64,000 bases of DNA. Origin: Dictyobacter vulcani (GTDB taxonomy: Bacteria > Chloroflexota > Ktedonobacteria > Ktedonobacterales > Ktedonobacteraceae). Location of the stretch: assembly GCF_008974265.1 (NCBI RefSeq), contig NZ_BKZW01000001.1:1860001-1924000 (forward strand), written 5' to 3'. How positions within the stretch are numbered: position 1 is the first letter of the stretch; each line of letters begins with the position of its first letter. The translations under genes and the position numbers were made by a program. Below the pieces are notes generated by a model. That model was not told the DNA's origin. It did not search any database and saw only the letters and a program-made list of their open reading frames with translations. Shown in pieces: positions 26,417 to 35,886 of this stretch.

Positions 26417-27796
26417 CTAATCCAATTTATCCTGACCAGCCTTGATACGGGGTTTAGCCATGGTGGCGATTTCACCCAGAGCAGTGGTCACATCTTTTCC
26501 TTGCAACCAGACCGGCTCCAATGCCGTCTTGATGTCATCAGATAGAGCGGCAGCACTACCTTCAGCCGGGAAAAGACCATAACCAATGTTACGGGCATCG
26601 AGGAGATATTTTGCGTGCGCAGGAAGATTACCTTCCAACACGACTTTCTCGGTATCAGCTGACTTGATCGAAGGTACAGCGTTACCACCACCACTGAGGC
26701 GGAAGGTCTGACCCTCAGGTGAAACGTAGTTGGTCACGAAATCAAAGGCAGCATCCTGGAGTTTGGTCTTCTTGTTGATGACCATATAAGCCAGTGCGAC
26801 CGGAGCAGGAGCAATGGTACCGCTGGCGGATGGGAAAGGCACACAGTCATATTCCAAGCCAGTGGCGGATTTAAATTCTGGGAGATCCCAGCGACCAACG
26901 GCAATAAAGCCAACCTGGTTACCGATAAAGGCCAGATCAGAGCCCTGACCCTTTGGCAGACTACCAGCATAGGTGATGGTTTTCTTCTTGACCTGATCTG
27001 CCAGCCATTTAAAGGCCTCCAGGGACTTGGGATCATCCTGAGCGATGAAATCACCATAACCATCCTGGTCATAGATTTTACCGCCCTGTGTGGTACACCA
27101 GGCATAAAACTCGAGTGACCAGGCTTCAAGAATAAAGCCTTGTTTACCATTGGCATGGATGCGCTCGATCATGTCCTGGAAAGCTGGTCGTGTCCATTTT
27201 CCCTGGTCAAACAGGTCAGTGGGCATGGTCTTGATACCGGCATCAGTTAAAACCTTTTTGTTGAACCAGAGCACCAAAGGATTACAGTCAACTGGCACAC
27301 CATAAATCTTTCCGCCCTTTGTCTTGGCTGCGCCCCAAAGTCCAGGCAAGAAGTCATCAGCCTTCTCTTTGCTCTTTGAACTGGAAAGCAGACTACCAAG
27401 CTCCATTACGGTCTTGTTAGCAACCAATTTCGCAATGTCGCCATCACCAACATAAAATGCATCCGGAGCTACGCCGCCATTCAAAGATGTTGTGATCTTT
27501 GTAAAATAGTTATTGTTGGCGGTAGGAACGTAATCGTAGTGGACGTCGGTCTTATGATCCTTGTTGTATTTCTCCGTGAAGGCTTTAAAGCGTGCTAACT
27601 CACCTGTATTGGCCCAGTTGGACCACTTGATCGAAGCGCTACCACCACCACTCCCACCGTCGCCACCACAGGCCGCCACAAAGGCTTCAACGCTTGCCAG
27701 AGAAATACCAAGCGCTACAGCCCGGCCCATGAATGCACGTCGGCCAATTCTACCTGATAAAAAGTCGTTTACAAGGTTTTGCTGAGGATTCGCCAT
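26417..27796 (-). CDS. Carbohydrate ABC transporter substrate-binding lipoprotein
   Basis: The N-terminus has a twin-arginine-like GRRAFMGRA, a hydrophobic stretch and a lipobox-like FVAAC near residue 40, so the mature protein is probably a lipoprotein. The rest is a family 1 extracellular solute-binding protein (SBP_bac_1), with IKWSNWANTGE, KIYGVPVDCNPLVLWFNKK and AFDFVTNYVSPEGQ. The ATG at 27796 has GAAGGT upstream; the frame's earlier starts do not. It is the first gene of the importer. The ligand is not predictable beyond an oligosaccharide or glycoside. Confidence 0.93.
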   Translation of the reverse strand: MANPQQNLVNDFLSGRIGRRAFMGRAVALGISLASVEAFVAACGGDGGSGGGSASIKWSNWANTGELARFKAFTEKYNKDHKTDVHYDYVPTANNNYFTKITTSLNGGVAPDAFYVGDGDIAKLVANKTVMELGSLLSSSKSKEKADDFLPGLWGAAKTKGGKIYGVPVDCNPLVLWFNKKVLTDAGIKTMPTDLFDQGKWTRPAFQDMIERIHANGKQGFILEAWSLEFYAWCTTQGGKIYDQDGYGDFIAQDDPKSLEAFKWLADQVKKKTITYAGSLPKGQGSDLAFIGNQVGFIAVGRWDLPEFKSATGLEYDCVPFPSASGTIAPAPVALAYMVINKKTKLQDAAFDFVTNYVSPEGQTFRLSGGGNAVPSIKSADTEKVVLEGNLPAHAKYLLDARNIGYGLFPAEGSAAALSDDIKTALEPVWLQGKDVTTALGEIATMAKPRIKAGQDKLD

Positions 27797-27905
27797 GTTG
27801 ATACCTTCTTTCATTCCAGCATTGGAATTAAGATACACCGATGCCTGAAAAACATCTTGAACGATACCAGAGTAAGATAGAAACGCAAAACGATAATTTC
27901 ACTCA

Positions 27906-27958
27906 CAAAAGAGTATAAAAATACATCTGAGCTACAACTCAGATGCTAAACTCTTTTG
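27906..27958 (-). promoter_or_regulatory. Nested hairpin in the leader of the sugar importer
   Basis: CAAAAGAGT (27906-27914) pairs with ACTCTTTTG (27950-27958), and within it CATCTGAG pairs with CTCAGATG (27924-27945). It would form in the 5' leader about 110-160 nt before the binding-protein start. Confidence 0.4.
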
Positions 27959-28206
27959 AAACACGAACAGCTATGGCTAGAACTGGGTGCAGTAGATTCA
28001 CTACAATCATAGCATAACCCGGTTTCCAGGAAAAGCTCAATGAGCGATTCCATGTGTAGTACGATCAATTATCAATTTCACAATAATACAAGGTGCGCTG
28101 TCCAACAACGTTGAAGTACAAATGCACACACAACCCTTACTTTTTTCTAGAATGTTATTAAGTAGTTAAGTAAATACTATGCATTCTAGATAACATGTAT
28201 GGAAAA

Positions 28207-28235
28207 TATATAACTGAAAAATCACTTTTTGTCAA
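28207..28235 (-). promoter_or_regulatory. Sigma-70-like promoter, sugar importer
   Basis: On the minus strand TTGACA (28230-28235) and TATATA (28207-28212) are 17 bp apart. It lies about 410 bp upstream of the binding-protein start, implying a long leader. A 9-bp inverted repeat TCTAGAATG/CATTCTAGA (28146-28190) lies just downstream. Confidence 0.5.
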
Positions 28236-28504
28236 TATGAAGCGAATGGTATTCAATAAAATATTGACAGATTTTTCCCTCAACAGATATTGAGGCATCA
28301 TCTTTTATTGAAAATACAATCCGACTACATATCACATAGTAAGGTACGTCGATAGTAACAATAATCTCACAATACTTTCCTATTATTGTGCATACACCCA
28401 TACATCAATGTAACAACGTTTGTTCGTTCTCTCACTAAGACGAAATATAGCGGGTATTTATGACAAGAAAATCTGGAAAAAAGGGCAGGGAAATTCTTGT
28501 GCTC

Positions 28505-28585
28505 CTTTTTGCCGCCTGCGGCGGCAGGAGGGGGAGGGAGGGAGAGCAATTGGGGCACAGCCCCAAGCCCCGCTTTATTTTCGCC
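28505..28585 (+). repeat. GC-rich structured intergenic repeat, copy E
   Basis: Hairpin GCCGCCTGCGGCGGC, a G/A tract with several GGG runs, then hairpin TGGGGCACAGCCCCA. It lies in the roughly 1.1-kb gap between the divergent sugar-importer and rplU operons. The G-rich tract could also form a G-quadruplex. No credible protein gene occurs in this gap; the ORFs across it lack ribosome sites. Confidence 0.7.
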
Positions 28586-28923
28586 TGCATTTGAATTGCT
28601 CTGCGAAATGGGCAAGGAAGCTTGACAGTGCAGGTAATCACTGCTATCATAATGTGGCGCAAATGACGATGGTATCACCATGTCTAAAAGCGTTTAAACA
28701 CCCTCAAGAGCGACACACCGTATGTGTGCGTCAGCCCCCTACGCTGAATGGCACGTATAGCTACTGTGCCAGCTTGTCAGCTTCGGCTAGACATATCTTT
28801 TGAGCAAAAAAAAACATAAGAGAGCATTCAGGAACCAGGAACTGTTAAGGACGGCGAACCACCCATGCCTCCAACGTATCCTCTTGAATCAATGCGTAGG
28901 GATCTTATAAGGAGAAAAACAGC

Positions 28924-29265
28924 ATGTTTGCAGTCATTAAAAGTGGTGGACGGCAATATAAGGTTTCCGTAGGCGAGAAGCTTGAAGTAAACCGACTTGC
29001 AGTCGAAGATGGTGCCCAGCTTCGCATCGGCGAGGTCTTACTGATCGGTGGCGGAGATAAAACTTTTGTTGGCGCCCCCTTCATTGAAAAAGCCGAGGTT
29101 CTGGCAACCGTTGAGCGTCATTCCCGCGGAGAGAAATTGATCGTCTTCAAGTACAAATCCAAGAAACGCTATCGCCATCGCCGCGGCCATCGCCAGGAGC
29201 TCACCGTTCTGCGTATTGATGATATTCTCGCTGAAGGCAAGAGCCTGGTTTCAAAAGAGAAGTAA
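28924..29265 (+). CDS. rplU: 50S ribosomal protein L21
   Basis: MFAVIKSGGRQYKVSVGEKLEVNRL at the start and FKYKSKKRYRHRRGHRQ.LTVLRIDDI near the end are the L21 signature; it binds 23S rRNA in the large subunit. At 113 residues it is about ten longer than usual because of a short C-terminal tail. TAAGGAG precedes the ATG. rpmA follows after 34 bp. The GTPase gene obg, often next, is absent. Confidence 0.97.
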   Translation: MFAVIKSGGRQYKVSVGEKLEVNRLAVEDGAQLRIGEVLLIGGGDKTFVGAPFIEKAEVLATVERHSRGEKLIVFKYKSKKRYRHRRGHRQELTVLRIDDILAEGKSLVSKEK

Positions 29266-29299
29266 GGCCCTGAGGCGTAAATAACGGAGGAATACTTTC

Positions 29300-29617
29300 A
29301 TGGCACATAAAAAAGGTATGGGTAGCTCTCGTAATGGTCGAGATAGCAAACCTAAGATGCTGGGCGTCAAACGCTTTGATGGTCAGTTAGTTACAGCTGG
29401 TAGCATCATCGTGCGCCAGCGCGGCACCAAGATTCGTCCAGGTGTCAATATTGGTGTGGGCCGCGATCATACCCTGTTCGCTCTTGAGCACGGCTATGTG
29501 AAATTCGGTCATGCAACTCGCGATCGCCGCTCAGTGAGCATCGTCAGCGAGTTCCCCAATCGCCCTTCTATCGCTGAGCTGCTTGCCGGCGAGGAAGTTG
29601 CTACGATTGCTGAGTAG
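29300..29617 (+). CDS. rpmA: 50S ribosomal protein L27
   Basis: [16 protein letters not shown], then [24 protein letters not shown] and [18 protein letters not shown], are diagnostic for L27, whose N-terminus reaches the peptidyl-transferase centre. There is no cleavable N-terminal extension of the Firmicutes type. At 105 residues the C-terminus is extended by about 15. ACGGAGG precedes the ATG. Co-transcribed with rplU and followed by a strong terminator. Confidence 0.97.
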   Translation: MAHKKGMGSSRNGRDSKPKMLGVKRFDGQLVTAGSIIVRQRGTKIRPGVNIGVGRDHTLFALEHGYVKFGHATRDRRSVSIVSEFPNRPSIAELLAGEEVATIAE

Positions 29618-29635
29618 CTGATATCCAGCCAGAAT

Positions 29636-29678
29636 AAAAAGCGGTCTCTTTATATGTCATAAAGGGACCGCTTTTTTT
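29636..29678 (+). terminator. Rho-independent terminator of rplU-rpmA
   Basis: GCGGTCTCTTTAT (29641-29653) pairs with ATAAAGGGACCGC (29659-29671), with one G-U pair, followed by T7. Confidence 0.92.
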
Positions 29679-29901
29679 GTGCCTTTTCCTGCGCTTTTTG
29701 TGCATATCTCTTACCTGAGACAATTTTGCGACAATTATGTAACACATTCAAGACAAAAGAGGCGTATAATCCATTCTTGAAAGTAAGAAACTACTCAAAG
29801 CTTTTTATCTGTTATTACATCCGTAATTATTTTTAGTTTATGTATGCACAAATATAAAAAAAATAACATTGTGCAAAAGTGCGAAAGGAATGGTAGAACA
29901 G

Positions 29902-30885
29902 ATGGTGTATCGGCCTCCAACAGTGCCCGAAACCTATACTGCCCCTACAGGCACATCACGCTCAGACGAAGCGGTGCTGCGTATAAATAATCTCAGCAAG
30001 CAATATGGGCAGCGCATGGCGGTTAATAATCTCAGCCTTGTGTTGCGTAAAGGTGATATCTTTGGTTTTCTGGGTCCCAATGGTGCGGGAAAAACGACCA
30101 CGATCCGCATGGTACTGGGATTAATCACGCCGACATCCGGCGATATTCAGATTCTCGGTCAGAATCTTGCCAGCCAGCGCGGTAAGGTGCTACCCCGCGT
30201 TGGCGCTCTGATTGAGACGCCCGCTCTCTATCTTTATATGTCTGGTCGCGATAATCTGCGGGCAGTTGGCTCGGTATTGGGTGGCGTCTCCAGACAACGT
30301 ATTGACGAAATTCTAGAGCTGGTTGGCCTCGCCAGTCGGCAAAAGGATCGCGTACGCACATATTCACTGGGTATGAAACAGCGACTGGGAATTGCCATTT
30401 CGTTACTACAGGATCCTGATCTGGTCATTCTAGACGAGCCCGCCAATGGACTGGATCCTGCCGGTATCGTTGAGATGCGCGACCTGATGCACCGTCTCTC
30501 CGCAGAAGGCAAGACCGTCCTGATTTCCAGTCACCTGCTAACAGAAGTACAGCAGATCTGTAGCCGCGTAGCCATTATCGCGCAGGGTTCTCTGGTGAAA
30601 GAAACCACCATCGAGAATCTGGTTCGGGGCGAAGGCGAGTTTAGTGTACACCTGGAGAGGGCGCAACAGGCCCTGCAACTGGTCCGGCAACAAGCCTGGG
30701 GCAATGAGGCTCATCTGGATGAAGAAGGAGCCCTGATCACCATGGCACCAGATGGCCTGGGCCGCAACCTCAATCTTTTCCTGGTACAGGCAGGCTTTGT
30801 ACCAGATACATTGACAGCCGCAACTAAAGATCTGGAAAAGATCTTCCTTGAATTAACCCATAGTGACTCAGGAGAGGTACATTGA
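29902..30885 (+). CDS. ABC transporter ATP-binding protein
   Basis: Walker A GPNGAGKTTTIRM, signature YSLGMKQRLGIA and Walker B DLVILDEPANGLDP are all present, with SSHLLTEV after them. The type is the exporter/CcmA-like class that pairs with ABC-2 permeases (bacitracin or multidrug type). A C-terminal domain of about 80 residues is typical. Start choice: ATG at 29902 lies 12 nt after AAAGGA; ATG at 29890 and TTG at 29869 are alternatives. The stop overlaps the permease start by 4 bp (TTGA). Confidence 0.9.
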   Translation: MVYRPPTVPETYTAPTGTSRSDEAVLRINNLSKQYGQRMAVNNLSLVLRKGDIFGFLGPNGAGKTTTIRMVLGLITPTSGDIQILGQNLASQRGKVLPRVGALIETPALYLYMSGRDNLRAVGSVLGGVSRQRIDEILELVGLASRQKDRVRTYSLGMKQRLGIAISLLQDPDLVILDEPANGLDPAGIVEMRDLMHRLSAEGKTVLISSHLLTEVQQICSRVAIIAQGSLVKETTIENLVRGEGEFSVHLERAQQALQLVRQQAWGNEAHLDEEGALITMAPDGLGRNLNLFLVQAGFVPDTLTAATKDLEKIFLELTHSDSGEVH

Positions 30886-31799
30886 GCACAGCAATCATCA
30901 CCAGTGAGGCAGAACGAGCACGAATGCGCGCCTCCACTCAGAGCTTTTTCGGGATTGTACGCGGTGAACTATTAAAGATGTCCCGTCGCTGGTCCACCTG
31001 GATTCCACTCGTCCTGGTACAGCTCTTCATCTGTGCGGGTATGTTAATCCGACTGATTGGTAATGGTACCAAAGAATTCATTACCCAGCATCCATTAAAC
31101 TTTATGTATTCAGAGATGCAGAACGGTCTGGCCTTTATTCGGATTTTTACCGGGCTCTACTTGCTCGTTCTGGTTGCCTATGTAATTGGCCTGGAATATC
31201 AGCAGGGCACGATTCGCATTCTGGTGGCGCGTGGAGTTGGCAAGGTAACCTTGCTGGCAGCTAAAGTGACAAGTGTAGTGATTGCGGCCTTACTGGTCAT
31301 CATACTGAGCATGATCCTTGTAGTTATCTGTATTGGTATTCTCATGCTGGTCCAAACGGGTAATCTGGATGCCTTGAAAGCACTAACCGGACAATACTGG
31401 GCTGATGCAGGCATTTATATGCTTACCGTCCTGGTCAGTACAGGAGTCACCATTCTTTTGGGCACAGCTTTCAGCGTCCTGGGTCGCTCATTAACCATCG
31501 GCTTGAGTGCTGGCCTGGCCTGGTTTCCAGTCGATAATATCGGAGCGCAATTTTTGCAACTGGCTTATAGGATTACACAAAACAACTTCTGGAAGGATGT
31601 AACCGCCTACTTCCTTGGCCCCAATTTGAATATCATGGCCAGCCAGGTTCTGCCTGCGAAACTAGGTTTCAGTTCCACAGGTATCCCACCTCTGGTCGAC
31701 GTAGATGGTGCCCATACGCTCTGGGTGACACTGGTGTACGCCGCCATCTTCCTGGTGGTCTCTGTAGTTCTCACCTGGAGACGTGATATCAAAGAATAA
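30882..31799 (+). CDS. ABC-2 type transporter permease
   Basis: The N-terminal FFGIVRGELLKMSRRWSTWIPL followed by about six hydrophobic segments, with GLEYQQGTIRILVARGVGKVTLLAAK after the second, matches ABC-2 (NatB/YhfP-like) permeases. It starts at a TTG overlapping the ATPase stop, so the pair is translationally coupled. The substrate is unknown. Confidence 0.88.
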   Translation: MSTAIITSEAERARMRASTQSFFGIVRGELLKMSRRWSTWIPLVLVQLFICAGMLIRLIGNGTKEFITQHPLNFMYSEMQNGLAFIRIFTGLYLLVLVAYVIGLEYQQGTIRILVARGVGKVTLLAAKVTSVVIAALLVIILSMILVVICIGILMLVQTGNLDALKALTGQYWADAGIYMLTVLVSTGVTILLGTAFSVLGRSLTIGLSAGLAWFPVDNIGAQFLQLAYRITQNNFWKDVTAYFLGPNLNIMASQVLPAKLGFSSTGIPPLVDVDGAHTLWVTLVYAAIFLVVSVVLTWRRDIKE

Positions 31800-31834
31800 A
31801 CATTTTTGCACTTATCACTCAGTAAGGTAATCCA

Positions 31835-31886
31835 AAAGTACGGCTCCCGGACTTCAGTCTTAGATGAAGTCCGGGAGCCGTACTTT
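31835..31886. terminator. Bidirectional terminator, 22-bp perfect inverted repeat
   Basis: Arms 31835-31856 and 31865-31886 are perfectly complementary with an 8-nt loop. They separate the convergent ABC permease and exported-protein genes. Confidence 0.9.
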
Positions 31887-31906
31887 GCATAGTCTAAGTA
31901 AAAAGA

Positions 31907-33475
31907 CTATTTTGTGTTTGTGGTTGGCTGCTGACTACCAGCAGAGGCATTTTGATTCTGCATCTGCTGATTATTCTGCGCATTCGTCTGATTCTGACCA
32001 GTTGACTGCTGACTGTTACCATTCTGATTCTGGCCAGTTGACTGCTGACTGTTACCATTCTGATTCTGGCCAGTTGACTGCTGACTGTTACCATCGGTGG
32101 TTTTCTGCTTTTTACCATCTTTCGGCTGGGATTTTTTATTATCCTGCTGTGTGATCGGCTTTGCAGTACCCAGGGATGCATCCACAGTGATAGTATCACT
32201 CATCTGCAGCTTGATCGGACTTTTTAAATGTAGCAATCCCTGACAATTCAAGCCATCAGCACCCCAGCTGCCATTAAAGCGCTGTGCAAGGAAGGTAAAC
32301 AGGTTATTCGCAACTGCCGTATCAGGAGAAGGCTTTGCAACTGTAAAAGCCCGATCGGCAAAGATACGAGACGGGGCTTTGTCCAGGTAATTCTGACAAT
32401 AAGTGGTCGTAGCCGCTTCGGTAGTACTCTGTACCAGAGGCTGGTTGACTCCGGCACGATAGAGATTGAGTTTGCGCAAACTCAGGTTATCCCCGATTTT
32501 GACCATCGGATCACCAGCGGGCACCAGAGCCACAGGATCAGCCTGATGTGCGGCGGCCTGAAGCTCATTCAGTGGCAGAGCGGTTACATTATGACCAGGA
32601 TTAGCCAGATCGGGAGCAGACCAGGATTGACAACCCAGTGCGCTATCTAAGCCTCGTGAGAGCAAACGATTATCACTACCATTAACCTGGAGAACCGAAT
32701 CTGGCAATGCAGCGGCACTAGCTGTGGTATTCTGAGCCATCAATCCAGTACGCTGATCCACCAGGTATTCGCTATTGACGTTATCACTCTGGTCCATATC
32801 AATCAAACCAAAGTCTCGTACAGTAGGACAGGTCATTCCGTCATTGGCCATACCAAGGGCTGGTACAGTTAACTTGCCCGCCGTAATGGCTTGATTGGCG
32901 GCACTAAAAAATTGTGGGGCATTACAATAGGCGAACTGACCGAAAATAGATTTTCCCAGCCCATTCCCACAATTGTTGTCCGTTAGATTCTGGTCATCAC
33001 CTCGGAGGGTCAAATTACCACCGTTAAAACCAAACCAGAGAGCAACTACAGCTCCTTGTGGCAGTTTCGGTACAACCGGCGCAACCGCAGGTTTATCACC
33101 TCGATCAACAACCAGAGGATTGTAGATTGAGATCTGATTGGTCTGAGGATCAAAAATCGCACCCTGTACAAAGGCAGCTTGCTTGGCACTGGCCTCATGA
33201 CATGCCCCCTGATCACGTTGGGTTGCGACTAGTTGATATGGAGTCGCCAGACCCTGGGCCGTCAAAGGATTTGAGGGAACGATCAACGAACAATCTGGAT
33301 TTAGGGCAGGCGCTTCTTTTGCCTGCGACTGTGACACAGGACGCAGTAAAAATAATGCTCCTGCTCCCAGGATCAAGGCAAGGCTGAGCAATGATCCCAG
33401 GAAAAAAAATGGTGAGAAACGGCGCTGGTGCGAAGACTCAGGACCTCTCTCAGGTAACTGTTTGAACATCTGCAT
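31907..33475 (-). CDS. Exported Cys-rich protein with Gln/Asn repeat tail
   Basis: A basic N-terminus is followed by one hydrophobic segment (about 26-48), so this is a secreted or membrane-anchored protein. The extracellular part (about 55-430) has eight spaced Cys residues that may form disulfides. The C-terminus holds three 12-residue repeats of the type STGQNQNGNSQQ, encoded by 36-bp units at about 32005-32095. No enzyme motif is recognised. A weak GAGAG site precedes the ATG. It is monocistronic, followed by a strong terminator. Confidence 0.65.
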   Translation of the reverse strand: MQMFKQLPERGPESSHQRRFSPFFFLGSLLSLALILGAGALFLLRPVSQSQAKEAPALNPDCSLIVPSNPLTAQGLATPYQLVATQRDQGACHEASAKQAAFVQGAIFDPQTNQISIYNPLVVDRGDKPAVAPVVPKLPQGAVVALWFGFNGGNLTLRGDDQNLTDNNCGNGLGKSIFGQFAYCNAPQFFSAANQAITAGKLTVPALGMANDGMTCPTVRDFGLIDMDQSDNVNSEYLVDQRTGLMAQNTTASAAALPDSVLQVNGSDNRLLSRGLDSALGCQSWSAPDLANPGHNVTALPLNELQAAAHQADPVALVPAGDPMVKIGDNLSLRKLNLYRAGVNQPLVQSTTEAATTTYCQNYLDKAPSRIFADRAFTVAKPSPDTAVANNLFTFLAQRFNGSWGADGLNCQGLLHLKSPIKLQMSDTITVDASLGTAKPITQQDNKKSQPKDGKKQKTTDGNSQQSTGQNQNGNSQQSTGQNQNGNSQQSTGQNQTNAQNNQQMQNQNASAGSQQPTTNTK

Positions 33476-33747
33476 ACGCGGTACTCTCTTCTATCAGGAT
33501 TTTCCTGGTAAATTAGCTACGCATCCGTGCGATAGAAGATAGAGCCGCATGACACTGCCATCCGGTTTGCAGATTGTCACGCCTGGCTCTGCAACATAAG
33601 GCAGTTCCAGTTAAGATACTGTGAAACTGATCTGGTTAGTTTTAGTAACTTTGAAACATAATAGTTAATAGTGGTACAACCACAAAAATGATGATAGCAC
33701 AACCCGGATAAGCACAAAAATGTGTTAGTACTTTCCTGCTAAATGGG

Positions 33748-34116
33748 CTACATTTTGCGGGCGAGTGACAGAACTTCCACCAGGACCATGGCAAAAACAA
33801 TAATCAGAGCCGTCAGGAGATTCCAACTATGCAGTGAGAGCAGGATTAAGTTGGCGAGGACGATAAAAGAGAGTAAAACAGCCTGCCGAAAGGCCTGACG
33901 AGCGGTGGCGCGATAACGTCTGCTGAAGAGCAGGCGCTGCCCGAGCCAATAGGTCAGGGGAAAAAACAGGCTCAGCAATGCAATAGTGAGCAACAAAAAA
34001 AAAGCTACAATTGGCAGGGGTGCCGAGGGCGAGACCTGGTAGGTGAACAGAAGCAGACCGCCCCAGGCCAGTGGGGCGATCAGATACATGATAATGAATA
34101 AAGAACGTCTTTTCAT
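33748..34116 (-). CDS. Small membrane protein downstream of herA-like gene
   Basis: 122 residues with four hydrophobic segments (about 8-27, 33-55, 77-96 and 98-115) and a basic loop SRRYRATARQA between the second and third. The start lies 12 bp after the HerA-like stop, so it is probably in the same operon. The ribosome site is weak. No known family is recognised; the operon link suggests a membrane partner. Confidence 0.55.
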   Translation of the reverse strand: MKRRSLFIIMYLIAPLAWGGLLLFTYQVSPSAPLPIVAFFLLLTIALLSLFFPLTYWLGQRLLFSRRYRATARQAFRQAVLLSFIVLANLILLSLHSWNLLTALIIVFAMVLVEVLSLARKM

Positions 34117-34128
34117 ACTTACCCGCTT

Positions 34129-35871
34129 TTATCGTAAAAGATTAAAGCCCCGGTTCCCGTTCAATGGGGCATCTGAACGGCGGCGGCTCTCCTGAGTATC
34201 CTTGTTGAAGTACTGCTGCCAGAGATCCGGTGCATCTTTACTTTCGCCACCATGCTGAGTATAACGGGTACGCACACGACAAATGACCGGCGTATTGACC
34301 GCTGCCCCGGCCACGATAACCTGTCCTTTAGAGAGTGCGGGCAAGTTATCCAGCAGATCGCGACCAACGCCTTCAATCGCGGCCGCCACGCTCTTCTGGT
34401 CAATCTCGTTGACAATACGCATAATACACTGCGTCTGACACTGGCTCAGCACGTCCGCATCCAGTTTACCAGGACGCTGGCTGATCAAGCCTACACCAAT
34501 ACCAAATTTACGTCCTTCGGCCAGAACCTGTTTGAGGATGCCCGTTGAAACGACTTCGGTACCCCCGGGAGCAAAGTGGTGAGCCTCTTCTAACAGTACA
34601 AACACTGGATACGGCAGATAGGACTCGCCAGAGTGGACTTTACCTCGCTCGGTATCCATACGCGCCTGATTCAGACGGCGCAACAGGGTAGCCACAACGA
34701 CCTGCTGATCACGTTCGTCGATCTCGTTGAGTTGCAAGACAGTACACTGACCAGGCCGGAAAATCTCGGGGAGGTCCAGATGCTGGGTATCGTCAAATGT
34801 GAAGCTATGCTCAAAGCGCTGCTCAATACGCCAGGTCAAAGCATGCACTGTACTGGAGTCGTCCGCCCCTTCACTATCCTCGTCGTTTTTCTGACGCGAG
34901 ACGGCTTTGATGGCCTGCTTGAGGTCGGCCACGCCCCAGGGATGGCTCCGTTTTGTCTCATGGACTTTACGCAACGCGCGGCTCAATAGATACTGCTGCT
35001 TCTCAGTCATCTCAGGCAACAACTGACGCATATCGCCAATATTCAACGTTGAGATACGTACCTTGACCTGATCTGGCTTGTAGACCTGCACCTGAGCTCG
35101 ATAGCCACGGCCAGTCCCATCACCATCCTCAGAAAACTGCGGATAATTCGCAATCTGATCCAGGGTGCCATACTCACCATGAGGATCGACAATCAACACA
35201 CAGGCCTTATTCTGGGCCTTCATCAGTTCTTCAATCACTACACTGGCCAGATAACTCTTACCGGCACCTGTGCTGGCTATAATCGCCATGTGGGTACTCA
35301 CCAGATCTTTGACCGAGAGCACAATCGGTACAGCGTTAGGCGTGCGCGTCAATAAAGATCCAATAGTTGCAGAACCAGGATCCATATGCTGCTTGCGACT
35401 CAGAATCTGCGCCAGCATGGCATCATCGGCCAGATAGATCTGTTTACCTGATTGCGGGGGAATCCAGGGATTGATGAATGAGCCGGTGGTGGCATCATAA
35501 TAACCCATGATCGCGACGTGTAATTCAAATAGCTCGTTGGTGCGCGAATTATAGCCGACCATCGCAGCTACCTGTGCCGGCGGAATCTCCGGTTCACCTA
35601 AAAACGTATCGGGATAGAGTTGTACCGGCACGCGCTTAATGACACGGCCCAGCACACGGCGGATCGGAATCGGACCAGTGGTGTTGTTTAAGGCAACGGT
35701 CTCAGGATCAGCCAGTTCATAATACACGTATTCGCCGTTTTTGAGCACCTGCTGATCATCGCGCGAGACAAAAGTAAACTCATGTGTCGCCTCGCCAGGT
35801 CCTTTGGTAATACCAACCGGTCTACGATAAGCGGGTTGAGCAGGAGACTCAATTATTGATTCTTCAAACAT
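34129..35871 (-). CDS. HerA-like ATPase (HAS-barrel, DUF87 type)
   Basis: An N-terminal beta-barrel-like region (about 25-150) precedes a FtsK/HerA-type motor. Walker A STGAGKSYLA lies near residue 200, DPHGEYG follows it, and Walker B is VFVLLEEAHHFAP near 430, with an SQRPGKLD sensor. HerA hexamers work with NurA nuclease in DNA end resection in archaea; bacterial relatives pair with varied partners. GGAGGT precedes the ATG. It follows the 233-residue gene by 15 bp. No NurA is encoded nearby. Confidence 0.88.
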   Translation of the reverse strand: MFEESIIESPAQPAYRRPVGITKGPGEATHEFTFVSRDDQQVLKNGEYVYYELADPETVALNNTTGPIPIRRVLGRVIKRVPVQLYPDTFLGEPEIPPAQVAAMVGYNSRTNELFELHVAIMGYYDATTGSFINPWIPPQSGKQIYLADDAMLAQILSRKQHMDPGSATIGSLLTRTPNAVPIVLSVKDLVSTHMAIIASTGAGKSYLASVVIEELMKAQNKACVLIVDPHGEYGTLDQIANYPQFSEDGDGTGRGYRAQVQVYKPDQVKVRISTLNIGDMRQLLPEMTEKQQYLLSRALRKVHETKRSHPWGVADLKQAIKAVSRQKNDEDSEGADDSSTVHALTWRIEQRFEHSFTFDDTQHLDLPEIFRPGQCTVLQLNEIDERDQQVVVATLLRRLNQARMDTERGKVHSGESYLPYPVFVLLEEAHHFAPGGTEVVSTGILKQVLAEGRKFGIGVGLISQRPGKLDADVLSQCQTQCIMRIVNEIDQKSVAAAIEGVGRDLLDNLPALSKGQVIVAGAAVNTPVICRVRTRYTQHGGESKDAPDLWQQYFNKDTQESRRRSDAPLNGNRGFNLLR

Positions 35872-35886
35872 AGTTGGGCACCTCCG

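Noticed and set aside
28420..28803. 127-residue ORF upstream of rplU
   Set aside because: It crosses copy E of the repeat family; composition and lack of a ribosome site argue against a gene.
32005..32095. CRISPR or noncoding repeat
   Set aside because: The 36-bp repeats are in frame inside a protein gene and have no spacers.
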